Shown here: positions 22,630 through 33,531 of the stretch, piece by piece
Numbering within the stretch: position 1 is the stretch's first letter
Layout of the letters: every line of letters begins with the position of its first letter
Assembly (NCBI GenBank): GCA_963971575.1
Contig: OZ020625.1
Coordinates: 30,390,537-30,454,536, forward strand
DNA: 64,000 nt
Source of the DNA: Liopterus haemorrhoidalis
Lineage: Eukaryota > Arthropoda > Insecta > Coleoptera > Dytiscidae
Direction of reading: 5' to 3'
The notes under the pieces: generated by a model
Database searches by the model: none
The model's input: the letters and a program-made list of their open reading frames with translations, nothing else
Told to the model about the DNA's origin: nothing
Program-made: the position numbers and the translations under genes

Positions 22630-23212
22630 TTTTAATCAAGTTACCTATTATTCAAAATTTTGATTTTTTAATAAGACTTTTTAAAAGTGTGTTAAGTCAA
22701 ACATATCAGATATTATAAACAAATCATAATTTAGAAGATATTTGAGGTATTTGAATGTTTACATAAATTTTTAATGGCGTGAATTAATAAATCTTGAATG
22801 TTTACATTGAAGTAGAATGTAAATATGTCAAGAACGTTGTTATTCTAATTTGAATATATTTTCATATTAAATATGACATAATTACTGCAGGATAACTAAG
22901 CTGAAAATACTTTGCCCTACAAATTTTGCGTGGGTTGCCCTAAAAACCTGCGGGGGATGTTCTACAAATTTTGAGGGGGTTCCTCTAATCAAAACCCCTC
23001 CCCCTTGAGTGTATGTTTGATGTACTACAGTTTGGTAAATGAAATATGTACATAGATAATCATAGAGTATATTATTATGTTGTACAATAATATTTTCACG
23101 TTTGATTGAATTCATATGTAACACATTTAAATCCGAAAATTGATTTCTCATGTATTGAAGATCAAATTAACACCTTACGGATGAGTTGCTTATTGACGGT
23201 ATCACATGAAAT
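22630..23212. other. AT-rich spacer
   Basis: No gene is supported. A G-rich patch at 22920-23000 repeats CTACAAATTTTGCG / CTACAAATTTTGAG, a small local duplication. Confidence 0.35.
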
Positions 23213-23637
23213 TATTAGGTCGTCAAGGATGAAATTTATAGAAAAAATTCAGCTGTGGCCACCACAGGACCGACCGCCATCACAAACTACTTGTATAAAA
23301 TACATTCTAGCAGCAGAGTAGAAATAACTTGGCCTAATATTTTCTAACAGAGATATTATTTATCATGACCATGGAAACCTTACATATAAGTATGAAAAAA
23401 TTGAGACTTGGGAATTGGAATTTTGAGACAAATTGTATGAAAAATTGAGACTTGAAAAAATTGGGAATTTTACAGAAATTATTCAAAATTTTTCGTTTTA
23501 TCAAAAAACGTCTGAAATAAAAGCTATTAGTTATTGCTTTATAGCAACTTTTGGTCAAAAAATTTTTTCGAAATATTTTTCTGTTGTGAAATATTCACAA
23601 ACATCTTAAAATCGAAATGAGTAAACTCCCATTTTTG

Positions 23638-23682
23638 GGGTTTTGTAGGTATGACCAAAAAACCCTTAACCGTCAATTTGTC

Positions 23683-23720
<38 letters not shown>

Positions 23721-24581
23721 GTGTCTGTTCGGTAAAAATTGTAGCCAAACGGATAAACCTAGAGAGTTGAAATTTGGCATGCTTATACAACTCTTTAACC
23801 CGCACATAGGAAAAATACTAAAACATCTAAAAAACATATCCCCCTAAAAATATAAACAAATATGTGCTCATCGAAAACAAAAATATTTTTTTTAAATTAT
23901 GAGTAGGGTATCAAAGGAAAGCCCTTAGTACGTGGATTAACGATCAAATTTTGATTTTTGCAAAATAAATTATTTTGATGCGATTTTTGCCAAAATTGTG
24001 CAAAAATTTTGTCCCACACCCTGTAGCCCAGATGGTTTAAACTAAAAATCTAAAAAAATTCTAAGTAATGTATATTGGTGTGAACCGAAATAGTACAACA
24101 GGAATTTTTGATCAAATTATGTTTTCGGAAAATAACATAATAGCATTTTTTGTGGTTTTTGGTTCACAAAGTACAAAAGTTATACCAATGTAAGACGCTC
24201 ACATGCAAGGCGTACGATGGCGTTATTGGTTAAAGCACTGGTGTCGTAAGCTAAAATTCGCTGGTAAACGAAGGGTTTCGAGTTCGAGTACGGAGTGAAT
24301 TTTATTTTTTCTATTTTTTTTTTTTGCATTTTTATTATGTTGAAATTATTTTGTCAAAATTCTACTTATATTTTGACAAATGTTGTTTTTAATTTTTAAG
24401 AGCGTAAATTTAATAATTATCTTATTATATGATTAGCAGACGATAAATTATTTTAAAAATATCGTTCATTTTGCCGTGATTATTATAAAGTAAAATTTGT
24501 CCTACACACTCAGCATACCGCCTTCACTTATTATATACCTGCGAAACCCTGAAATGTGTGAATATTCACACTTCACATCAA
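23638..24581 (+). mobile_element. HINE-C (second subfamily), nested in HINE-A
   Basis: 5' GGGTTTTGTAGGTATGACC, (GTCT)n at 23681-23725, 3' hairpin GTGTGAATATTCACAC and ACATCAATTTTT. It shares the GGCGGTATGCTGAGTGT block (here in complement) with 5019-5963. T tracts lie on both sides of the insertion. Confidence 0.8.
24216..24293 (+). promoter_or_regulatory. tRNA-like Pol III module in HINE-C (type 2)
   Basis: GATGGCGTTATTGGTTAAAG (A-box side) and GGTTTCGAGTTCGAGTACGG (B-box side), matching the module at 5295-5390. Confidence 0.5.
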
Positions 24582-24699
24582 TTTTTAGTCAATCGATGTT
24601 TACCAAAAGTTGATCAACTTGTGCCATTGATGGCAGAAGCTTAAATATGAAGTTTCATAAAAATCCTTTCAGCCGAATTTACTCTGCACGTATACACAG

Positions 24700-24733
<34 letters not shown>

Positions 24734-24997
24734 CAACAGACATCATGCTAAAAATAGTCAAAACGTTATGTGTAGGGACCTCAATTCGTGGAGATCCATC
24801 AAAATCTCGAAAGGTCAAAATCGGTATGATCACAATACCTCCCTTATATATGTTAGCGGTCGATAAAAAACAAAACGGTAAAATATTAAGCTAATGTCAA
24901 ATAATAAGCTGTTAAAGTTGGCAATATTAACTACAAATCCTTGACGACCTGTTAAAATAAGAAAAAAATAATAATTTTTTTTCTACATTATTATATC

Positions 24998-25140
24998 TTA
25001 TACACGTAATCTTACTGTGTTATTAATTCCATATATCTTTGTAGCTCTTATGAAGATTTAAATTAAATCAAAACGTTAGCGAAGTTAATATTTTTTATTT
25101 TTTTTATTTTCTAACTGGTCTGAATCCCATCACACAACTA
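24998..25140 (+). repeat. dispersed repeat, also at 57985-58110
   Basis: The word ATGAAGATTTAAATTAAATC, then AAACGTTAGCGAAGTTAATA, is common to both places. A GAAACGTT-type end is often seen near retroelement 3' ends, but the class is not assignable here. Confidence 0.5.
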
Positions 25141-25159
25141 TACTAACTTACGGGCGTAA

Positions 25160-25793
25160 CTCATCTAACTCAAGATTATATTTATATTTACGGATATAGC
25201 GACTTACGGTTATAACGTCCGAATTTAATTGGTCCCTTCAACGTCTTTATAAACGGTATCTACTGTAATTAAATTTAGCATTTTTAAACATCTGTAAGCC
25301 AAAATAAAATTTGTGTAATTCTATAACTAAATTAAAATTTTCGTCCCTGCTTATCTCAAGTTTCTCACACAAAATACACAAAAAATAACCCAAATAAAAC
25401 CTCAAAATCAACTTAAAATATTTGAAATATGAAATTAAAAAGCAATATTTGATGCGAATGCGGTTTGTTTGGTTGGGATACGTCGCTAGGGGAAACCGAA
25501 ATTTAAATTAACCTTAATTCATATCGCGTTTAAAGGTGAAACCTTACTAAGTTCAGTTTATTAACAGGTAAATGTAAACAATACATTAACCACATAAGAA
25601 CTACTTTGTTATTATTTCTCGAGGGACTAATTAAAATTTCATGAAAGTAACTTTGAAGACGTGGGATTTCAATTCATTATTGAATTCAATTTAGTTGAAC
25701 GTAAAAACATAAATTTGATTATGTATTAAACGCGAAAATTAATGTTTAATATTTGGATATAGGTTAAAGGTCGACAAGAGGCGACCCGTGGGA
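25160..25793. other. unique AT-rich DNA
   Basis: I see no repeat termini and no convincing ORF. Confidence 0.35.
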
Positions 25794-25997
25794 CTAAGGG
25801 TGATATTTGTGGCCCTTTTTGGCGTTCCTATCGGTAGCTTCTGCGTAAAGAGCTTCAGTGTTTTCGAAATGAAAATCTGTTCTTAGAATGTTGGCACCTC
25901 GTAAAAAGTTAAGTGATTCTAAATATCCGCAGAACAGATAAAATAAATAAATACTGACTAAAAATAGTACACAAATACAAATCGAAATACTCATCAA
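25794..25997 (-). CDS. possible small membrane-anchored protein or first exon (67 codons)
   Basis: The product starts with a strongly hydrophobic stretch of about 20 residues (MMSISICICVLFLVSIYLFY) that could be a signal anchor. It continues with a hydrophilic part containing FHFENTEALYAEATDRNAKK. The composition is less AT-skewed than surrounding random ORFs, and the ATG context (AAAATTGATGAG) is acceptable. I do not recognise a family. There is no splice donor at the end and no AATAAA close by, so it could also be a chance ORF. Confidence 0.25.
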   Translation of the reverse strand: MMSISICICVLFLVSIYLFYLFCGYLESLNFLRGANILRTDFHFENTEALYAEATDRNAKKGHKYHP

Positions 25998-25999
25998 TT

Positions 26000-27330
26000 T
26001 TATTTATTGTTATAAAATTTTTCTGAAAATATTATTGCAAAAAATATTCTTAATAACTCAGTTTTTGGCTGAGTGAAATGCAGTGTATTGTTGAAAAAAA
26101 TAATACCGCAATGCTCGTCGATTTAAGTGTGATCGCCCCCCCCCCCCTCCGGTTAGAAAGGTTAAAAATTTGGAAAAGCTAGTTGATGTCGGAGTTAGAA
26201 AATATTCTAAAATTACACATTTTTATTTCTATATAGAATAAAGAACATAAAATGAATAAAAATAGTAGTAAAAAGAATTTAAAAAAGTTAAAAATTATAA
26301 TACGTTAAACTCATACAAACATTTCTTGGTCAAATATTGGTCAAAATAGATCTTATTATAATATGTTTTATGTAAATAATTTGCAGTTGAATACAAATAA
26401 TTAAATTTTTCCTAATTATTGTTTAGTTATGTCAATAACTAGTTAGGTAACAACAAATACAAAAAGTCTTGACCATGTAGGATTTTTATTAAATGAGTTA
26501 TTTGAATAAAAGCGAAAAGTTGGGGGATGTGAAGTAAATGTCAAAATTGTTTTGCGGACCCCCGATAATGGCTACGCGGACCCTTGCGTACATGTAGCAA
26601 AATTTAGCAAAAAATATAGCAAAATTAAATAATCTATACCTATTTTTAAATTTTCCAAAATTTTAACAGATAGTTTTAGGTCATTCCGATCCAAATATTA
26701 CAGCCTCAATTTTTTTATACAATAAATAATGTACGAAGATTCCAAAATTTCAAACCGCAGGTCTCTACCTCTTACCGTTTTTGAGATACGATTTTTCAAA
26801 ATTTATCAATTTTTATTTAGTCATTTATTAAATTTTTATCCTACTTTAAACCAACTTTAGGGTTGTGTAGGGGGTATATCCTTTAAGTTATTATTTTTAA
26901 ACCAGTACTAATTAATAATATCTTCGTTAAGAACAGTTTAATTACTAGAGTTTCCTAAATTCTTGCAGAAAATCTCAAGTTTTAAGACAAAGTCACCGTA
27001 ATAAAATTAACGGAGAAACTTTGCATTTCGCATTCATTACTGAAAAATTACTTTTAATTTAATTTTAGATCTGTAATTCGAGTTACACTAGGGAAACAAA
27101 TTTACTTAAGTTGTACGCGGAAAACTTAAAAGTCCTGGCTTCGAAACCCGCTGATGTCTGTCTAAGAATGCAGATATTTAAGCGTCTATGCAAAAAGTAC
27201 ACTCACCAAAATGGTCCAAGAATATTGTTACTCTAACACAGAATACAGTAGCCTTGAAGCGGATAACGAACCTTGAAAATTGAGTTACCGGAAAGTTCTA
27301 GAATTCTATGGAATGTTTTAGTTTCCACTT
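26000..27330. other. unique AT-rich DNA with one stray array unit
   Basis: At 26690-26830 is one unit of the ~165-bp repeat (AAACCGCAGGTCTCTACCTC). A C13-type run lies at 26134-26147. A GCGGACC-rich patch at 26555-26600 looks like decayed hAT end sequence. No gene is supported. Confidence 0.35.
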
Positions 27331-28545
27331 ATAAAGAACGAATTTTTTAAATATTTTTTTCATACTTCTCGCTAAAAAATTATTCTAAAAACAAATTTTG
27401 GTCCAAATTACAAAAAAAAATAATGCCTAAAATTGGCGAGTAATTTTACCGACCTCCAACATATATAAGGGAGGTATTGTGATCATACCGATTTTGACAT
27501 TTCGATATTTCGATGGATCTCCACGAATTGAGTTCCCAACATAACGTTTTCACTATTTTTAGTATGATGTCTGTCAGTCCGTCTGTCTGTCTGTCTATCT
27601 GTCTGTCCGTCCGTCTGTCTGTGTACACGTGCAGAGCAAATTCGGCTAAAAGAATTTTTATGAAACTTCATATTTAAGCTTCTGCCATCAATGGCACGAG
27701 TTGATCAACTTTTGGTAAAAATCGGTAGACTAGAAATGGGAGTTTACTCGTGTCGATTTTAAGATTTTTGCGAATATTTAACAACGGAAAAATATTTCGA
27801 AAAAAATTATTTAACAAAGGTTGCTATAAAAGCAATAACTAACAACTTTTATTTGAGAGATTTTTTGATAAAACGAAACATTTTTGAAGAATTTTTTAAA
27901 TATTTTTTCCTACTTCTCGCCACAAAATTAGTCTTCAAACAAATTTTGGACCAAATTAAAAAAAAAAAAATACAAAAATTGGCGAGTAAATTTTTTTATT
28001 TAGGTCTCAACTCAAAAGCTCGGAGAGAAGGAAATTTTTAAATATTTTTTCCTACTTCTCGCCACAAAATTAGTCTTCAAACAAATTTTGGACCAAATTA
28101 AAAAAAAAAAAAATACAAAAATTGGCGAGTAAATTTTTTTATTTAGGTCTCAACTCAAAAACTCGGAGAGAAGGAAATTTTTAAATATTTTTTCCTACTT
28201 CTCGCCACAAAATTAGTCTTCAAACAAATTTTGGTCCAAATTAAAAAAAAAAAATACAAAAATTGGCGAGTAAATTTTTTTATTTAGGTCTCAACTCAAA
28301 AACTCAGAGAGAAGGAAATTTTTAAATATTTTTTCCTACTTCTCGCTACAAAATTAGCGTAAAAAAATATTTTGGTCCAAATTTCTAAAAAAATAAATCT
28401 TAAAATTGGCGAGTATTTTTTTTTTATTTAAGTCACAACTCAAAAACTAAGAGATGAATTTTTTAAATATTTTTTGCATACTTTTCGCTACAAAATTAGT
28501 CTAAAAAATCGTATTTTTTTTAAATTTTAGCCACAATTCAAAAAT
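27330..28545 (+). repeat. ~142-bp tandem array
   Basis: CTACTTCTCGCCACAAAATT recurs at about 27908, 28050, 28193 and 28336. Diverged units lie at 27360 and 28480. Units contain CAAATTTTGG-CCAAATTA, a poly-A run, AAAATTGGCGAGTAA and ACTCAAAAACTCGGAGAGAA. A HINE-A is inserted in the first part. The diverged relatives at 15780-16060 and 17080-17200 are the same family. Confidence 0.8.
27448..27883 (+). mobile_element. HINE-A inserted in the 142-bp array, 3' terminus lost
   Basis: 5' terminus TTTTACCGACCTCCAACAT directly after the array word TTGGCGAGTAA. GTCT tract at 27575-27623. The body runs to GATAAAACGAAAC, where array sequence resumes. Confidence 0.75.
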
Positions 28546-28559
28546 TAGAAAAGTAAAAT

Positions 28560-28970
28560 TTTTTCCATGCTATCCACCCCCAAATAAAAATCCTTCTAAC
28601 CTAAATATAAAATATAAAAACTTTCTTTAAAATAGTAATTTTCTTCTTTTATTTTTTAGTAAATTTTCGATTAAACGTCCAGTGATTGTAGCTAAATAAT
28701 AGCAATTAAGAGCTCCCGGATCATTAATGTCGGCTATTGTTCCGGTTGTTTAGAGGGTATAAGTGCCCGGAATAATGTCGCTTGTCACCGGAGCACGACA
28801 AGTCCGGAATTAACAGCAAACTCCGGAAATATCAAACCAAAGAAGTATTATTCTGTCTCGCTGATTTATTAAACAATTCCACAAGAGATATTTAGTTCAT
28901 TTCAAGAAGATTTAAACACCTGTTCGTGTTCAGGCTTACCTGTTACCTCATTTTGAATGATTCAGCGATA
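28560..28970. other. unique spacer with a CCGG-rich patch
   Basis: Between 28708 and 28832 six CCGG sites occur within 125 bp. No ORF or repeat terminus was recognised. Confidence 0.3.
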
Positions 28971-28972
28971 TA

Positions 28973-29537
28973 ACGGGTGTTTTTTTTAGAGGTATAGAAC
29001 TTTAAATTGCAATAAAACAACGATGGATTATTCGATTGACATGAATTTTTTTTTATTCGAAAGATAATCTTGTGGCATTACATTAAATCATACCAACAAG
29101 ACGGCGCAACATGTCACACAGCTCGTGCCACAATCGATTTATTGAAAGACACGTTTGGTGACCGCCTAATTTCACGTTTTGGACCTGTGAATTGGCCTCC
29201 AAGATCTTGTGATTTAACACCGCTGGACTACTTTCTGTGGGGCTATGTAAAGTCATTGGTCTATGCGGATAAGCCACAAACGCTTGACCATTTGGAAGAC
29301 AACATTCGCCGTGTTATTGCCGATATACGGCCACAAATGTTGGAAAAAGTCATCGAAAATTGGACGTCCAGATTGGACTACATCCGAGCCAGCCGTGGCG
29401 GTCATATGCCAGAAATCATATTTAAAATGTAATGCCACAAGATTATCTTTCGAATAAAAAAAAATTCATGTCAATCGAATAATCCAACGTTGTTTTATTG
29501 CAATTTAAAGTTCTATACCTCTAAAAAAAACACCCAT
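28973..29537 (+). mobile_element. DD41D-like mariner deletion derivative with ~110-bp TIRs (M3), copy 1
   Basis: A 565-bp element between TA dinucleotides (28971-28972; 29538-29539). Its inverted repeats start ACGGGTGTTTTTTTTAGAGG and run about 110 bp each, to GTGGCATTACATT. The middle encodes the C-terminal half of a transposase. A nearly identical inverse copy lies at 57308-57872. Confidence 0.85.
29070..29432 (+). pseudogene. C-terminal transposase fragment, DD41D-like (M3)
   Basis: An open frame of about 120 codons with no ATG at its start; it opens inside the left TIR. It shows YQQDGATCHTA with the second catalytic Asp, and WPPRSCDLTPLDYFLWGYVK with the third. I count 41 residues between these two Asp, as in the DD41D (rosa-type) branch of IS630/Tc1/mariner. 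The N-terminal HTH and first Asp are deleted. The frame is identical in both copies in this window, which points to recent spread rather than selection. Confidence 0.8.
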
Positions 29538-29844
29538 TATAAGAGGGGCGGGTTTAAAAGTAATCGGCATAGGAAAGTGTGTTTTTCCGAAAAACACATT
29601 TTTTTCGGAAAAACTCAATTTATTTCTCGACATTTGTCTCTTTTTAGAACTATACACTTCGTCCAACGATTCTCCAATTTTTCGTTGCCCTCCGAATAAT
29701 AATAATAATAATAATATATATTTTGACGATTAGTAATAACAGTTAATTGCACAAAATACATTCTAGCAGCAGAGTAGAAATAACTTGGACCAATATTTTC
29801 TAACAGTGATATTATTTATCATGACCATGGAAACGTTACATATA

Positions 29845-30726
29845 CGAGGTCTGTACAAAAAGTATTGCGAATTTTGAATTTCCTCGGGTTACGTATATTC
29901 GATTTTAGATTTTTTTGTGGCGTTATGTTGGTACTCATGTCTCTCACTTATGCCGACAAGTTCGGCCATTCATTTAATTTTTGACAGTTACTTTGCTTGC
30001 ACGTGTTTTGGCTCGTCTTCGATTTTTGCCTATACCAAAAAATGGATCAAAGAATCTGTATCAAATTTTGTGTGACAAACAAAATTAAGTGCGCGGACGC
30101 ATTCCGAATGTTGACTGTGGCATATGGTGAAGCTACCTCGGATCGAAGCAACGTTTATCGGTGGTACAAAATGTTCTCAGAGAGCCGAGAAGATGTGAAC
30201 GACGAAGAGCGTGCCGGACGCCCGAGCACGTCAACAACAGACGAAAACATTGATGAAGTGAAGAAAATAGTATTGGCCAATCGTCGAATCACCGTTAGAG
30301 AAGTTGCTGAGGACCTAAACATATCGATTTTTACCAATGATTTGGACATGAGACGGGTCGCCACGAAATTCACATCGTTGCTTCTGCGCTAATTTTTGGC
30401 CAAAAAAAAACATACTAATAATGCTGAAGCCACCGTATTCCCCAGATCTGACCCCCTGTGACTTTTTCTTGTTCCCGAAACTGAAGAGGCCCATGAAAGG
30501 ACGACGCTACGCTACGAGTGAGGAGATAAAGACGGCATCGAAGGAGGAGATGAACTAGATCACAAAAAATGATTTTTTCAAGTGCTTCGAGGATTGGAAA
30601 AAACGTTGGCACAAGTGTATAATATCTGGTGGGGATTACTTTGAAGGGGACAAAATAGATATTCATGAATAAATAAATAATTTTTGAAAAAACACAAAAT
30701 TCGCGATACTTTTTGAACAAACCTCG
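29845..30726 (+). mobile_element. mariner-like element M4, internally deleted
   Basis: 882 bp between TA dinucleotides (29843-29844; 30727-30728). Termini are CGAGGTCTGTACAAAAAGTA and the complement of TACTTTTTGAACAAACCTCG. It is inserted in a HINE-A. It encodes the two ends of a transposase only. Confidence 0.85.
30042..30672 (+). pseudogene. mariner transposase, N- and C-terminal parts (M4)
   Basis: The N-terminal part (30042-30392) opens with MDQRICIKFC, has SNVYRWYKMFSESREDV and ERAGRPSTSTTDENI, and is typical of mariner HTH/linker. After a deletion near 30390-30410, the C-terminal part has PYSPDLTPCDFFLFPKLK (third catalytic Asp), then an in-frame TAG near 30556 and FEDWKKRWHKC. The first two catalytic Asp are gone. 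Not functional. Confidence 0.8.
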
Positions 30727-31099
30727 TACATAAGTTTGAAAAAATAGACGCTAGAAAAAAATGTCTCAAATAAAAGTTGTTAGTTATTGCTTTTATAGCA
30801 ATTTTTGTTTTTCTATTTTTATCAAAAGTTGATCAACTCGTGCCATTGATGTCAAAAGCGTAAATATGAAGTTTCATAAAAATCCTTGTAGCTGAATTTG
30901 CTCTGCACGTGTACACAGACAGACGGACGGACGGACGGACAGACAGACAGACAGACAGAAAGACCGACAGACATCATGCTAAAAATAGTGAAAACGTTAT
31001 GCAGGGACCTCAATTCGTGGAGATCCATCGAAATCTCGAAACGTCAAAATCGGTATGATCACAATACCTCCCTTATATATGTTGGCGGTCGCTAAAAAT

Positions 31100-31540
31100 G
31101 ACCACCATACTATTCAAAAATAGTTTTCTAGATATACATACATTTCTGCAGGTCCTTAATTTAATTCAGAATATAAATTTTTGATAGTGTTAGCAAATTT
31201 AGTTGCTTTTGGGTCTGTGGATACCAGATCTAATAGGTATGTTTGATTTGGGAAGTACACAGATTGGCCTAGCAGTTTAAATAATGTACAGGGCTGACGA
31301 ACACCTTGTTTAACCAACGATAACCACTTCAAAGGTTGTTTAACTGTTGGCTTAACCTGTTAATTATATCATTAATGTTAGTTTAGGATCCATTTACTAC
31401 CTTCATACATTTTTCTAAAAGACAAATTAAACGGAATTGGGAATAAAGTTCTTTCTGTGTAACTATGAAATAACGAAGTACTTAAATTCGTCGTGTGGCC
31501 AGTTAGCAAAATATTAATATTTTTAGAAATTTTTACTTCC
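31100..31540. other. unique AT-rich spacer
   Basis: Nothing supportable was seen. Confidence 0.35.
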
Positions 31541-31543
31541 TTA

Positions 31544-32545
31544 AGGCTCATTTACATTTAGATACAAGTATGAGGACTTGTATGAGATACAAGTATGAGC
31601 TCATACAAGTATGATCATACAAGTCAACATACACATGTCAATATACAAGTCGAAAATCATGTTATTTTTGTGCTCTGTTTACATTTGCATACACGCATAC
31701 ACTCGCCAAAAATGTCTAGTGATGACGAGGAGAGTTTTTTGTATTTAAGTACATGTGCATTACTTCTGTCAAAATCACGAAAAAGAAAACATAGATGGTG
31801 GCAGCGATATTTTTTATCTCGACAAGAAACCCATGGGGGCTAATCAATGTTGATTAATGAACTGACTTTAGAAGATGGTTCATGCTTCAGAAATTAGGTG
31901 AGAATGAGTGTCGCTGATTTTGAAAGAATACTCACGTTGGTGGCTCCATTAATTACTAAAAGTGATACAAGATTTCGAGAAGCTATATCACCTGCAGATC
32001 AATTGGCTGTTACATTGCGGTTCTTGGCAACTGGTGACTCATTTGCATCACTGATGTACGAACCTAGAATTTCTACCTTAGATAGCTCTCGACTATACTG
32101 ACTGTTATGCTGTGCCATTTAGTCTATACGTCTTTAGCCATGCAACTTAACTCCTCAGAAATGTTATCATAAATATCTTTTCGTTTGTTAAAATCTTTAT
32201 ACTCCTTCGACTTTACATCCCAGATATTACTGACTATGATTTTCTCAATTAATAACAGTTTTATCCTTATTCCACAAATACATATTTAACTTGTAAAAAA
32301 CTATTGAAAATAATCAAATGTGAGATATCTTTTAAAACATAACCTAACTTTCCACCAGGTTGTCAGCTCATACAAGTCAAGTATATGGAAAAGTCTGCTC
32401 ATACAGAAAGTATGAGCAAATGTCAATGGATTTGACAAATTATACAAATTGTATGAGCTCAAGTATGAGGTGATGTATCGCGACAAGTCAATTTGACTTG
32501 TATCTTATACAAGTCCTCATACTTGTATCTAAATGTAAATGAGCC
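31544..32545 (+). mobile_element. PIF/Harbinger element, internally deleted
   Basis: Inverted termini AGGCTCATTTACATTTAGAT extend for more than 40 bp and include the palindrome-rich ACAAGTATGAG words. The 3-bp target TTA flanks both sides (31541-31543; 32546-32548), as is known for PIF/Harbinger. The interior has transposase N-terminal remnants only. Confidence 0.85.
31712..32101 (+). pseudogene. PIF/Harbinger transposase N-terminal remnant
   Basis: The first part begins MSSDDEESFLYL. After stops near 31841 and 31895 the text continues RMSVADFERILTLVAPLI and ISPADQLAVTLRFLATGDSF, which is diagnostic for HARBI1-type transposases just before the DDE domain. The DDE domain itself is missing; the rest of the element (32100-32500) is noncoding. 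Confidence 0.8.
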
Positions 32546-33017
32546 TTAACCCACAAATGATAGCTGCATCATATAAACTCACCATCCCCTCTCTGCACTT
32601 ACCGGTATTGGAATTTAGAAAGCATGTACTGACAAAATATTCAATAAAATTTGTCAGAATCTGTTTTAAATAACATGAATTTAAATGAAATTGAAATGTG
32701 ACAAAATATGATTTGGATATATTGATATGAAATCAAAGGCCCATTGTTTATCGAGCAGATCAACTGAATTTTGATATAATAACCATAAAATACCCGTCAG
32801 TATCATGTACTTCAAATGTTTGATTTGACATAAATGAACTTGTTAATACATATTATTTTACAAAATTTTATTTTTAGAATAATTATCTGTTCGAATTGAT
32901 CTTACTTTGTGGAAATAACACGCTGGTTCAAAATTTCCCTGTGTAACAGGGCTAATAAATACCTTATTATTTCAAAGAGTACACACAAAGGAATTGGAAG
33001 CATAGCTACATTCTGAT

Positions 33018-33035
33018 GCCCCACGTTGGGCGCCA
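33018..33035 (-). other. 18-nt match to a tRNA-Lys(CTT) 3' end (primer-binding-site-like)
   Basis: The plus strand reads GCCCCACGTTGGGCGCCA, which as I recall it is the last 15 bases of tRNA-Lys(CTT) plus CCA. On the minus strand this is a TGGCGCCC-type primer binding site, preceded by AATATAATT, as in gypsy-type LTR elements. No LTR pair or gag/pol was found around it, so it could also be a tRNA fragment. Confidence 0.4.
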
Positions 33036-33230
33036 AATTATATTTTTTTAAGGCTGCAAATATCACAAAATTATGGCTATTTCTAGACATGACACGATAC
33101 CCATTAATGGCCAAGCTATTAAGAAAAAATATTTTTCACAAAACTTGTAATGCAAATTAATTAAAATACATCAACTTAGACAATTAATAAGCAAATGTAA
33201 TAAGCAAATTATTTTATTTTTTGAATGAAA

Positions 33231-33531
33231 TATTAACTTATTTGGAATGAAACATTTCAAAACACTCTGGGCACAGATGTACTTTACATTTTACACATAA
33301 ATGGAGTTGCTCTTACACAAACTGCATTTTTTTTTACATTCGTTTCATGCCTCTTATCAGATGACCAATATTATCAAATCTGATGACATCTGATAAAGTG
33401 TTTTTTGAAGGACGCCCATAGTTTGAATTTGTTGCTTCTCTATCAGTATCTGCATTACTCTGATACTTCATAAGAGCAACTGCTAGTCGTGACCAATTAA
33501 GAAATTTTACTATCATTTGACAACTGTACAA
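33231..33531 (-). pseudogene. piggyBac transposase C-terminal remnant
   Basis: The minus-strand frame shows LNWSRLAVALMKYQ, then GRPSKNTLSDVIRFDNIGHL, which corresponds to the end of the piggyBac DDE domain. Downstream, with frame breaks around A runs near 33285 and 33325, Cys and His residues occur in the pattern of the C-terminal cysteine-rich finger (CSLCKS, then VHLCPECF-like text in another frame). It is non-functional. Confidence 0.7.

Larger units (their letters stand above)
23249..24863 (-). mobile_element. HINE-A split by a HINE-C
   Basis: 3' terminus TCAGCTGTGGCC at 23249; 5' terminus GCGGTCGATAAAAA near 24855. The body stops at ACTCCCATTTTT (23636) and resumes at AGTCAATCGATG (24587). 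In other copies these join directly. Confidence 0.8.
23215..24952 (+). mobile_element. M1-family mariner shell filled by nested HINEs
   Basis: AGGTCGTCAAGGATGAAATT at 23217 and its complement ending at 24950, with TA on both sides (23213-23214; 24953-24954), are M1 termini. The right ~75 bp is the reverse complement of 436-520, so the shell is a short, mostly deleted mariner. A HINE-A is inserted inside it, and a HINE-C inside that. Confidence 0.75.
29753..31094 (-). mobile_element. HINE-A split by mariner M4
   Basis: 3' body from ACATTCTAGCAGCAGAGTAG (29757) to ACGTTACATA (29844). It resumes at 30729 (CATAAGTTTGAAAAAAT) and ends GGCGGTCGCTAAAAA at the 5' terminus (about 31094). (ACAG)/(ACGG) tract at 30915-30958. 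The terminal 3' hairpin is missing. Confidence 0.75.

Noticed and set aside
33040..33230. A 5' LTR next to the tRNA-Lys-like site
   Set aside because: No TG..CA or AGT..ATT-type boundary with a second copy was found, and piggyBac coding remnant begins at 33231.
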